Assembly: GCF_050749815.1 (NCBI RefSeq)
Contig: NZ_CP192735.1
Location: forward strand, 3,100,001 to 3,164,000
Origin: Dyella_A sp050749815
Lineage (GTDB): Bacteria > Pseudomonadota > Gammaproteobacteria > Xanthomonadales > Rhodanobacteraceae
Direction of reading: 5' to 3'
DNA length: 64,000 nt
The notes beneath the pieces are model-generated. The model was not told the origin of the DNA, searched no databases, and saw only the letters and a program-made list of their open reading frames with translations. The translations under genes were made by a program, and so were the position numbers. Each line of letters opens with the position of its first letter. Position 1 is the stretch's first letter. Shown piece by piece: positions 1 through 7,086 of this stretch.

Positions 1-880
1 CGAGGTGGTAGACGTAGGCGGCAAGCACGCGCATCTGGTCTTCGGTCAGGCGCGAACTCCACGCCGGCATCGCGCCCTGGCGGCCGCCGCCGATGGTGCG
101 CTCGATGTCGGCCACGGTGCCGCCGTGCAGCCAGATGGTATCGGTGAGGTTGGGCGCGCCCAGCGCCTGGTTGCCCTTGCCCTCCGGCCCGTGGCACGCG
201 GCGCAGGTGGCGAACAGCGGCTGGCCGGCCGCCGCCATCGCCGCGTCATGCGGCGCACCGGACAGGCTCAGCACGTACTGCGCGAGGTTCTTCACGTTCT
301 GCTCGCCCAGGCTCGCCCACGGCGGCATCACACCGGCACGGCCGTTCTGGATGCTGGTGAGGATGGCCTTGCCGTCGCCGCCGTAGAGCCAGTCGTGGTC
401 GGTGAGGTTGGGCGCCCCCAGCAGCGTGTTGCCGCGACCCTCGCGACCGTGGCAGGCCTCGCAGTTATCGAGGAACAGCTGCTTGCCCATCTGGATCGCC
501 GACGGATCGCCGGCCAGCTGCTCCACCGGATACTGGCGGAAGCGCACCAGCAGCTCATCGAGCTTGGCGTCGTTGGCGGCCACGTCGCGTGCCAGCTCGC
601 CGTGCGCGGTCCAGCCCAGGATGCCCTTGTGATTGCCGAAGCCCGGGTACAACGCCAGGTAGACGAATCCGACGACAAACATGGCGCCGGAGAACAGCAG
701 CCACCACAGCGGCAGCTTGCGCACGCCCTCGCGCAGCACGCCGTGCGCCCACACGTGGCCGCTGGTGCCGTCCGGCAGTACCGGAATCTTCGCGCGCGGC
801 CCCCACAGGAACAGGAACAGCGTGATGCCCAGGTTGAGCACGATCAGGAACATCACCCACAACGACCAGCCCGTGCTCAT
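1..880 (-). CDS. ccoP: cbb3-type cytochrome c oxidase subunit III (diheme), partial at window edge
   Basis: This is the membrane-anchored diheme subunit that passes electrons to the cbb3 terminal oxidase. The start is the ATG at 880, which overlaps the ccoQ stop in an ATGA, and about 293 codons are visible before the left edge. There are two N-terminal membrane segments (residues about 5-26 and 57-78). Two c-type heme sites follow, CEACH at about 140-144 and CAACH at about 226-230, each with a downstream MPPW or MPAW motif supplying the Met ligand. CcoP proteins are usually about 300 residues, so only the last few residues should be missing. It is the last gene of ccoNOQP; any ccoGHIS assembly genes would lie outside the window. 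Confidence 0.96.
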   Translation of the reverse strand, partial: MSTGWSLWVMFLIVLNLGITLFLFLWGPRAKIPVLPDGTSGHVWAHGVLREGVRKLPLWWLLFSGAMFVVGFVYLALYPGFGNHKGILGWTAHGELARDVAANDAKLDELLVRFRQYPVEQLAGDPSAIQMGKQLFLDNCEACHGREGRGNTLLGAPNLTDHDWLYGGDGKAILTSIQNGRAGVMPPWASLGEQNVKNLAQYVLSLSGAPHDAAMAAAGQPLFATCAACHGPEGKGNQALGAPNLTDTIWLHGGTVADIERTIGGGRQGAMPAWSSRLTEDQMRVLAAYVYHL

Positions 881-1047
881 GCGTGCTCCTCCGAATTCGG
901 TGCGCCGTCTTCCATCGGCAGCGCGGCCATGCGCTGGAACGTGGTGCGATGGTGCTTGCGCCAGGCCCAGATCCAGATCGCGACGAAGGTGACCATCAGC
1001 ACGACGGTCACCACCCCGGTGACGTGACCCCACACCGGACTGATCAT
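877..1047 (-). CDS. ccoQ: cbb3-type cytochrome oxidase subunit IV (CcoQ)
   Basis: This 56-residue protein has one membrane helix (about residues 11-30) followed by a basic stretch with WRKHH, the usual CcoQ/FixQ layout. CcoQ stabilises the assembled cbb3 complex and has no cofactor. Its ATG at 1047 overlaps the ccoO stop (ATGA), and its own stop overlaps the ccoP start in the same way, which points to translational coupling through the operon. The identification rests mainly on size, topology and position. Confidence 0.93.
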   Translation of the reverse strand: MISPVWGHVTGVVTVVLMVTFVAIWIWAWRKHHRTTFQRMAALPMEDGAPNSEEHA

Positions 1048-1688
1048 GGCGCCGCTCCCGCCGTCTTGGCCGCAGCCACCGGCTCGTTCCTGATACCCAG
1101 GCCCTGCAGGTAGGCGATCAGCGCGTCCATCTCGGTCTTGCCGTCCAGCGCGGCCGGTGCGGCGGCGATATCGGCATCGCTGTACGGGTCGCCCAGCGTG
1201 CGCAACGTGCGCATGCGCGCCTGGATATCGGCCACGTCGAGCTTCTTCTCGGCCAGCCACGGGTAACCGGGCATGTTGGATACCGGCACCACCTGGCGCG
1301 GATTCATCAGGTGCAGGCGCTGCCACTGGTCGGAATACTTGCCGCCGACGCGGGCGAGGTCCGGCCCGGTGCGCTTGGAGCCCCACTGGAACGGCCGGTC
1401 GTACACCGACTCCTCCGCCTCGGAGAAGTGGCCGTAGCGCTGGGTCTCGGCACGCAGCGCGCGGATCATCTGCGAGTGGCACAGGTAACAGCCCTCGCGC
1501 ACGTAGATGTCCTTGCCGGCCAGGCGCAGCGGGTCGTACGGCTTCACCCCCGGCGGCGCCTTCACCGCGTGGGCTTCCATGAACAGCGGGGTGATCTCGG
1601 CCAGACCGCCGATCGACACCATGATCGCGATGAGGATGCCGAGCAGGCCGGCGTGCTTCTCGATCGCTTCGAAATGTTTGTAGGCCAT
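1044..1688 (-). CDS. ccoO: cbb3-type cytochrome c oxidase subunit II (monoheme)
   Basis: This 214-residue protein is the monoheme c-type cytochrome subunit of the cbb3 oxidase. An N-terminal signal anchor (about residues 14-33) is followed by the heme-binding CYLCH motif and a downstream NMPGYPWL segment that supplies the axial Met. Other CcoO hallmarks are YVREGCYLCHSQMIR and KRTGPDLARVGGKY. It lies 10 bases downstream of ccoN and overlaps ccoQ by four bases. Length and motif order are normal for the family. Confidence 0.97.
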   Translation of the reverse strand: MAYKHFEAIEKHAGLLGILIAIMVSIGGLAEITPLFMEAHAVKAPPGVKPYDPLRLAGKDIYVREGCYLCHSQMIRALRAETQRYGHFSEAEESVYDRPFQWGSKRTGPDLARVGGKYSDQWQRLHLMNPRQVVPVSNMPGYPWLAEKKLDVADIQARMRTLRTLGDPYSDADIAAAPAALDGKTEMDALIAYLQGLGIRNEPVAAAKTAGAAP

Positions 1689-1698
1689 GGTGCTCTCC

Positions 1699-3165
1699 TC
1701 AACCTGCGGCCGGCAGCGGGGCGGGCACCTGGTGCGGCACCGGCTCGGGGATCGGCACCGGGATCGGCTTGATCAGATGCGCGCGCGCATCGGCCGCGGT
1801 GTGCCACAGGTTCCACGCCATCACCCACATGCCCGACAGGATCAGCAGGCCGCCGCCCCAGCGGATCAGGTACATCGGCTTGATCGCGATCAGGCTGTCG
1901 ATGAACGCGTAGGTGAGCGAGCCGTCCGGCTGCGTGGCGCGCCACATCACGCCCTCGGTGACGCCGGCGGTCCACATCGAGCCCACGTACAAGAGCGTGC
2001 CGGCCATGTGCAGCCAGAAGTGCCACTCCATGCCCTTGCGCGAGTACATCGCCGGCCGGCCGAGCGCGCGCGGCGCCATCGCGTAGAGCGAGCCAATGGT
2101 GATCATCGCCACCCAGCCGAGCGAGCCCGAATGCACGTGCGCGATGGTCCAGTCGGTGTAGTGCGAGAGCTTGTTGACGGTCTTGATCGCCATCATCGAA
2201 CCCTCGAAGGTGGCCGCCGCATAGAACACCAGCGACATCACCATGAACTTCGCCGCCGGGTCGGTGCGCAGCTTCTCCCACGAGCCGTTGAAGGTGAGCA
2301 GGCCGTTGGCGGCCGAGCCCCAGCTGGGCATCAGCAGGATCAGCGAGAACGCCATGCCGACGGACTGCACCCAATCCGGCAGCGCCGTGTACATCAGGTG
2401 GTGCGAACCGGCCCACATGTACACCGAGATCAGCGCCCAGAAGTTCACGATGGAGAAGCGGTAGCTCCACAGCGGCTGCTGCGCCTGGCGCGGCACGAAG
2501 TAGTACATCATCCCGAGGAAGCCAGCGGTGAGGAAGAACGCCACCGCGTTGTGGCCGTACCACCACTGCACCATCGCATCGACCACGCCGGAATACACCG
2601 GGTAGGACTTCCACAGCGACACCGGCAGCGCGATGTTGTTGACGATGTGCAGCAGGCCCACCGCGATGATGAACGCGCCGTAGTACCAATTCGCCACGTA
2701 GATGTGCTGGATGCGCCGGCGGGTGAGGCTGGCGAAGAACACCGTGCCGAAGCTCACCCATACCACCGCGATGAGGATGTCGATGAACCACTCCGGCTCG
2801 GCGTACTCCTTGCTCTGGGTGATCCCCAGCGGCATGGTCACCATCGCCAGCACGCAGATCAGCTGCCAGCCCCAGAAGGTGAATTCGGCCAGCTTGCCCA
2901 GCGCGAGGCGGGCGTGTCCCGTGCGCTGCACCACGTAGTAGCAGGTGCCCATCAGCGCCGATCCGCCGAAGGCGAAGATCACGCCGAAGGTGTGATCGGG
3001 GCGGATCCGGCTGAAGGTCATCCAGGGGATGTCGAAATTGAGCGCCGGCCACATCAGCTCGGCCGCGGCGTAGACGCCGAACGACATGCCGATGATGCCC
3101 CACACCGCGGCAGCGAGCAGAAACTGCCGCACCACCTTGTCGTTGTAATACTCCGTGTTCGGCAT
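1699..3165 (-). CDS. ccoN: cbb3-type cytochrome c oxidase subunit I (catalytic)
   Basis: This 488-residue heme-copper oxidase catalytic subunit reduces O2 with high affinity and pumps protons. It has about twelve membrane segments and the expected histidine-bearing helices, including YGHNAVAFFLTAGF, SHHLMYTALPDW and AHVHSGSLGWVAM. The start is the ATG at 3165, preceded by a strong GGGGAGG ribosome site; an upstream in-frame ATG at 3192 lacks one. It is the first gene of the operon, with an Anr/FNR-like box 54 bases upstream. Confidence 0.98.
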   Translation of the reverse strand: MPNTEYYNDKVVRQFLLAAAVWGIIGMSFGVYAAAELMWPALNFDIPWMTFSRIRPDHTFGVIFAFGGSALMGTCYYVVQRTGHARLALGKLAEFTFWGWQLICVLAMVTMPLGITQSKEYAEPEWFIDILIAVVWVSFGTVFFASLTRRRIQHIYVANWYYGAFIIAVGLLHIVNNIALPVSLWKSYPVYSGVVDAMVQWWYGHNAVAFFLTAGFLGMMYYFVPRQAQQPLWSYRFSIVNFWALISVYMWAGSHHLMYTALPDWVQSVGMAFSLILLMPSWGSAANGLLTFNGSWEKLRTDPAAKFMVMSLVFYAAATFEGSMMAIKTVNKLSHYTDWTIAHVHSGSLGWVAMITIGSLYAMAPRALGRPAMYSRKGMEWHFWLHMAGTLLYVGSMWTAGVTEGVMWRATQPDGSLTYAFIDSLIAIKPMYLIRWGGGLLILSGMWVMAWNLWHTAADARAHLIKPIPVPIPEPVPHQVPAPLPAAG

Positions 3166-3218
3166 GCTGCCTCCCCTGTTTAGTGGCGCCATTGTGCGTA
3201 CGCAGCACCCGGCCGGCG

Positions 3219-3232
3219 CTGACCTACGTCAA
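3219..3232 (-). promoter_or_regulatory. Anr/FNR-like box upstream of ccoN
   Basis: Read on the minus strand this is TTGAC-GTAG-GTCAG, a 5-4-5 dyad that matches the FNR/Anr consensus (TTGAT-N4-ATCAA) at 7 of 10 defined positions. A dyad centred at 3225.5 used as a class II site (-41.5) would place the transcription start near 3184, about 19 bases before the ccoN ATG. That geometry, together with the known oxygen control of cbb3 operons, supports the call. The regulator gene is not in the window. Confidence 0.6.
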
Positions 3233-3269
3233 ATCCATGCGTCATTCCACCGCGCGGATGACACCGTCC

Positions 3270-4045
3270 CACCGCCTTGCTCCCCTCTCCCCCGAACAAC
3301 TTCACCGTTAGGGGGAGAGGGTCGGGGTGAGGGGGCTCCGGCTTCCGAGCGACCACCGCCGCACCCGCGGACAACCAACCTCCAAGTCGCCCCTTCACCC
3401 AACCCTCTCCCCCGAGCACGCTCAGGGGAGAGGGCTAAAGCAGCAAGCGCCGCGCTACCTCGAAGTCCACCGCCTTGCTCCCTCTCCCTTGAACGGCCTC
3501 ACCGTTCGGGGGAGAGGGTCGGGGTGAGGGGGGCTCTGGCTTCCTAGCGACCAACGCTGCACCCGCGGACAACCAACCTCCAGATCGCCCCCTCACCCAA
3601 CCCTCTCCCCCGAGCACGCTCAGGGGAGAGGGCTAAAGCAGCGAGCGCCACTCCGCCCTCGAAGCCCACCGCCTTGCTCCCTCTCCCCTGAACAGCTTCA
3701 TCGTTCGGGGGAGAGGGCTGGGGTGAGGGGGGCTCTGGCTTCCGAACGACCAACGCCGCGCCCGCGGACAACCAGCCTCCAAATCGCCCCCTCACCCAAC
3801 CCTCTCCCCCGAGCACGCTCAGGGGAGAGGGCTAAAGCAGCGAGCGCCGCGCCACCTCGACGCCTACGATCCGCTCCCTCTCCTCGAAAACTTTGCCGTT
3901 CGGAGAAGAGCGCGTATGCCCGGTCCCTCGTGATGAATAGCCACCCTCCAAGCCCACCGCCTTGCTCCCTCTCCCCTGAACAGCTTCATCGTTCGGGGGA
4001 GAGAGCTAAAGCAGCGAGCGCCGCGCCGCCTCGACGCCTACGATT
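3270..4045. repeat. Array of palindromic REP-like repeats upstream of ccoN
   Basis: This gene-free stretch carries about eight copies of C/T-rich and G/A-rich palindromes in alternating orientation. One form runs from a ctccctctccc arm to a gggggagaggg arm with a ggtgaggggg tail; the other begins cctcacccaaccctctcccc and ends gggctaaagcagcgagcgc. The intervening DNA is also repeated, including an acccgcggacaaccaacctcc block seen three times, so a unit of about 193-200 bp appears to have been tandemly duplicated. Related single elements occur inside lhr and near 23.3 kb. No protein-coding potential beyond translated repeats is evident. Confidence 0.9.
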
Positions 4046-4112
4046 CGCTCGCTCGAACCCCCAACGCCTCGATGGACCAAGGCAGACGCTATGCCCTGCT
4101 TTTGCCGCGCGG

Positions 4113-5135
4113 CTAGAACGTTCCTGCTTCGCCCGGGACGCGACAGGCCAGCGCCCGCGGATTCATTACCCGGCGCCACAGCGGCGGCACCAGGGCCAGC
4201 ACGAACATGGTGGCGTAGCCGGCCGGCAGCTGCGGGCTGTCGTCGTGGTGACGCAGCACCTGATAGCGGCGGCGCGCCACGGCGTGGTGATCGGAGTGGC
4301 GCTGCAGGTTGAACAGCAGCCAGTTGGTGTAGCGCTGCGGCGCGTTCCAGGAGTGACGGTGGGTGACGCGCTCGTAGCGACCGGGCGCGATCAGGCGCCG
4401 CTCCAGGCCGTAGTGCTCCACGTAGTTGATCACCTCCAGCGTGGCCGCGGCGATCACCCCTTGCAGCAGGAAGAACGCCAGCGCGCGCCACCCGCCGGCC
4501 CACGCGAACACGGCCATCAAGACCAGCCACAACGCAGTCCAAGCCACCATCTCGTTGCGCCATGACCACGGCGAGCGACCGCGACCGCGCAGGCGCTGCG
4601 CCTCCAGCCGCCAGGCGTTGCGCACGTTGCGCCACAGCGCGCGGGGCACGAAGGCATAGACCGATTCGCCCAGCCGCGCCGAGGACGAATCCTCCGGCGT
4701 GGCCACGTGCAGGTGATGCCCGCGCACGTGCTCCACCTTGAAGCCCGCGTAGCCCACCGAAGTGAGCAGCACGCCGCCGAGCAGCGGCTCCCAGCGCGTG
4801 GACTTGTGGATCAGCTCGTGCGCCGGATTGATCGCCAGCACCCCGCCGATCACGCCCGTGGACACCACCCAGCCCAGCTGCGCCGGCACCACCAGCGCGG
4901 TGAGCATGGGGAAGTAGTGGGCATGCTCCAGTCGGGTGACCGCAGCCGCGTCGTCCTCGTTGCGGCGTTCGTCGCCGCACAGCGCGTCGATCCACGGCAC
5001 CACGCCGAAGATGAACCCCACTGGGAACCAGGCGGCGAGCCCGGGCGGCACGCCAAAACGCATGAGCTGCCACGCTCCGGCCGGCAGCAGTGCCGTGGAG
5101 AAGGCCAGCAAAAACCCGAGATCGCGGGTGCGCAT
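4113..5135 (-). CDS. alkB: AlkB-type alkane 1-monooxygenase
   Basis: This 340-residue membrane di-iron hydroxylase should oxidise medium-chain n-alkanes, or related terminal methyl groups, to 1-alkanols. All AlkB histidine boxes are present: HELIHK at about 106-111, EHVRGHHLH at about 135-143, NYVEHYG at about 237-243 and LQRHSDHH at about 277-284. Several hydrophobic helices separate them. It is shorter than the usual roughly 400 residues, mainly at the N-terminus. No rubredoxin, rubredoxin reductase or alkane regulator is adjacent, so its electron donors must be encoded elsewhere. The start at 5135 gives the first in-frame ATG with a family-like N-terminus. A related desaturase-type substrate cannot be excluded. 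Confidence 0.93.
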   Translation of the reverse strand: MRTRDLGFLLAFSTALLPAGAWQLMRFGVPPGLAAWFPVGFIFGVVPWIDALCGDERRNEDDAAAVTRLEHAHYFPMLTALVVPAQLGWVVSTGVIGGVLAINPAHELIHKSTRWEPLLGGVLLTSVGYAGFKVEHVRGHHLHVATPEDSSSARLGESVYAFVPRALWRNVRNAWRLEAQRLRGRGRSPWSWRNEMVAWTALWLVLMAVFAWAGGWRALAFFLLQGVIAAATLEVINYVEHYGLERRLIAPGRYERVTHRHSWNAPQRYTNWLLFNLQRHSDHHAVARRRYQVLRHHDDSPQLPAGYATMFVLALVPPLWRRVMNPRALACRVPGEAGTF

Positions 5136-5302
5136 GGGCCGCAGTCTATGCCTGCGGCGGCAGCCGATGTACACCGCGGCGGGATCAACCGGGCGAAAGC
5201 ATCGCGCGTCTCTGCGGCGACCTTGCATAGATGAACGTCCGCTCCAGCGCAGAACGCTCTCTTCAACGGCCCCGCCGACCACCCACCGGGCTTCTGCAGT
5301 CA

Positions 5303-5331
5303 CTGGATTCCAGCCTTCGCTGGAATGACGA
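5303..5331. repeat. Single short palindromic element (HSRESGNP/ATG-acg type)
   Basis: The intergenic stretch 5136-5465 between the hydrolase and alkB holds one palindrome, from ctggattccagccttcg to tggaatgacg. It belongs to the same class as the longer element inside the DUF3348 gene. Apart from this, nothing recognisable was seen there. Confidence 0.6.
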
Positions 5332-5465
5332 CATCGCGGCCATGTGCCCTGCGTTCGCGCTGGGCGCCGGTGCACCGCGCGGGAGACGAAGCGCCTGACC
5401 CACCCCGAGCCGCTTCGACTTTGCTCGCGGCCGCGAGCGACGCTCAGCGTGAACGAATCACCTGC

Positions 5466-6341
5466 TCAGCCCGGCAGACGCGCCAGCCAGTCACCGAGCT
5501 GCTTCATCACCTGGCTGCGCGCGGGCTCGGCCTCGTTGAACAGCTCGTGGTAGAGCGTGTCGAAATGGCGCGCGGTGAGCTGGCGAGTGGCCCACGCTGC
5601 GGCGGCGAACTCGCGGCTGCCGGCCGCGTCCACCAGACGGTCGGCGCCGGCGGCCAGCAGCAGGGTCGGCACCGCCAACCGGGAGGCGTCGGTGAGGCAT
5701 GACGGCCCGGCGCGAAAGATGAAGTCGGCCATCCGCGGCGTGATGCGCGCGCTGCACAGCGGGTCGTGACGATACGCCGCCACCACCGAGGCGTCGTGCG
5801 AGAGGTGATCCACCGCCAGACCGGTACGCAGCGGCAGGTTCGGCAGCGTGCGCGCCAGACCCGCCGCCAGCGACTGCAGCCACCGCGCCTCATGGCTGAG
5901 GAAGGCCGGCGAGGACAGCACCAGCGCGGCCGGCGTCACGCGCCCGTCGAGCACGGCGCGCGCCGCCACCAGGCCGCCCATGCTGTGGCCGAGCAGCAGC
6001 GGCAAGGCCGGCGCCGATCCCGCGTAGTCCGCATACACGGCAGCGAGGTCGGACAGCAGATCGTCGTCCCGCGACAGCGCCCCGCGCGGCCCGGCACTCA
6101 GGCCGTGGCCGCGCTGGTCGTAGCCCAGCACGTCGTAGCCGCGCGCGTTGAACCAGGCAGCGACGTGACGGTAGCGGCCGCTGTGCTCACCCAGGCCATG
6201 CACCAGCAGCACCGCGCGGCTGGCCCCGGGCAGCGCCCAGTGGCGGCGCACCAGCATCTGTCCATCGGCCACGGGGCGGGAATCCAGCACACCTTCCGGC
6301 GCACGGGCATAAGGCGGTTGCGGGCGCGCGTCCACGTCCAT
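5466..6341 (-). CDS. Alpha/beta hydrolase, monoacylglycerol lipase-like
   Basis: This 291-residue serine hydrolase resembles monoacylglycerol lipases (Hydrolase_4 family). It shows the LLVHGLGEHSGRY oxyanion region (about 46-57), the YDQRGHG turn, the nucleophile elbow GHSMGG with Ser about 120, a GADRLVD loop carrying the probable acid, and a YHELFNE segment with the probable catalytic His. No signal peptide is evident, so it is probably cytoplasmic. The ATG at 6341 was chosen because GAAG lies 6 bases upstream; the ATG at 6347 is an alternative. It lies upstream of alkB on the same strand, separated by 330 bases with a palindrome. A role in lipid or ester use is inferred. Confidence 0.85.
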   Translation of the reverse strand: MDVDARPQPPYARAPEGVLDSRPVADGQMLVRRHWALPGASRAVLLVHGLGEHSGRYRHVAAWFNARGYDVLGYDQRGHGLSAGPRGALSRDDDLLSDLAAVYADYAGSAPALPLLLGHSMGGLVAARAVLDGRVTPAALVLSSPAFLSHEARWLQSLAAGLARTLPNLPLRTGLAVDHLSHDASVVAAYRHDPLCSARITPRMADFIFRAGPSCLTDASRLAVPTLLLAAGADRLVDAAGSREFAAAAWATRQLTARHFDTLYHELFNEAEPARSQVMKQLGDWLARLPG

Positions 6342-6471
6342 GGGCATCTTCGGGGGTGGGGTAAAGGCCCATGATGCAACGTGCGCCGATGCCACGCCAA
6401 CGCCGGCTTCGGCGCCATCCTCACCGCATCTGCGGCATGCTCGTGCGTTGTGTTGCCAACGGACGCCGTCG

Positions 6472-6630
6472 ATGGGCTGCCTGCCACTGCCACTGTTGTT
6501 TCTGCTCGGATTCGGAATCGGCTATCTCGCCGCCGGCCGCACCGGCGCCCTTTGGGGTGCCGGCTTCGGTTTGCTGCTGGGCCTGTTCGCGATGGGCTGG
6601 CTGATTCGTTTGATGCGCGGCAAGCGCTGA
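6472..6630 (+). CDS. Small Gly-rich membrane protein, unknown
   Basis: This 52-residue reading frame encodes an almost entirely hydrophobic protein with two closely spaced membrane segments (about 4-22 and 25-44), glycine zippers such as GFGIG and GAGFGLLLG, and a basic C-terminus (RLMRGKR). It is divergent from the lipase-like gene. The start has only a weak GGACG ribosome site. I do not recognise a family. Its composition argues for a real small membrane protein, but no homology support is available. Confidence 0.5.
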   Translation: MGCLPLPLLFLLGFGIGYLAAGRTGALWGAGFGLLLGLFAMGWLIRLMRGKR

Positions 6631-6654
6631 AGTCCCCGACACCCCCACCCGCCT

Positions 6655-7066
6655 TTGTAGGAGCCCGCTCGCGGGCGATGCTTCTCGCTTTGGATGTACA
6701 TCGACAGCCAAGAGCATCGCCTGCGAGCGGGCTCCTACGGGGTCGGGGCAAGCTCGTTGCGAGAGGCGTGGCGGAACCGGCGGAGCGACTCGAAACACAA
6801 CTAGCGCACATCCACCTTTGCAGGAGCCCGCTCGCGGGCGATGCTTTTCGCTTTGGATGTACATCGACAGCCAAGAGCGTCGCCCGCAAGCGGGCTCCTA
6901 CGGGGTCGGGGTAAGCGCGTTGCGAGAGGCGTGGTGGAACCGGCGGGGCGACTCGAAACACAACTAGCGCACAACCGCCTTTGTAGGAGCCCGCTCGCGG
7001 GCGATGCTTCTCGCTTTGGATGCACATCAACAGCCAAGAGCATCGCCCGCGAGCGGGCTCCTACGG
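6655..7066. repeat. Three REP inverted pairs in an exact 163 bp tandem array
   Basis: Three copies of a REP pair begin at 6657, 6820 and 6983, an exact 163 bp period. Each has outer arms gtaggagcccgctcgcgggc and its inverse gcccgcgagcgggctcctac around a core that includes gatgcttctcgctttggatg. The linking DNA (gcgagaggcgtggcggaacc...) is also repeated. It lies between the small membrane protein and the convergent glucosidase gene, a common REP position. The long hairpins may terminate or protect transcripts. Confidence 0.93.
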
Positions 7067-7086
7067 GGAGGGTGGGGATTGTTTGA

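Noticed and set aside
3270..4045. Short frames rich in Pro, Ser, Arg and Gly in the array.
   Set aside because: They are translations of the palindromes (PSPRxxGRGEG-type strings) with no ribosome sites.
6655..7066. CRISPR-like regular repeats.
   Set aside because: The repeats are long inverted REP pairs and the intervening DNA is itself repeated, so there are no unique spacers and no cas genes.
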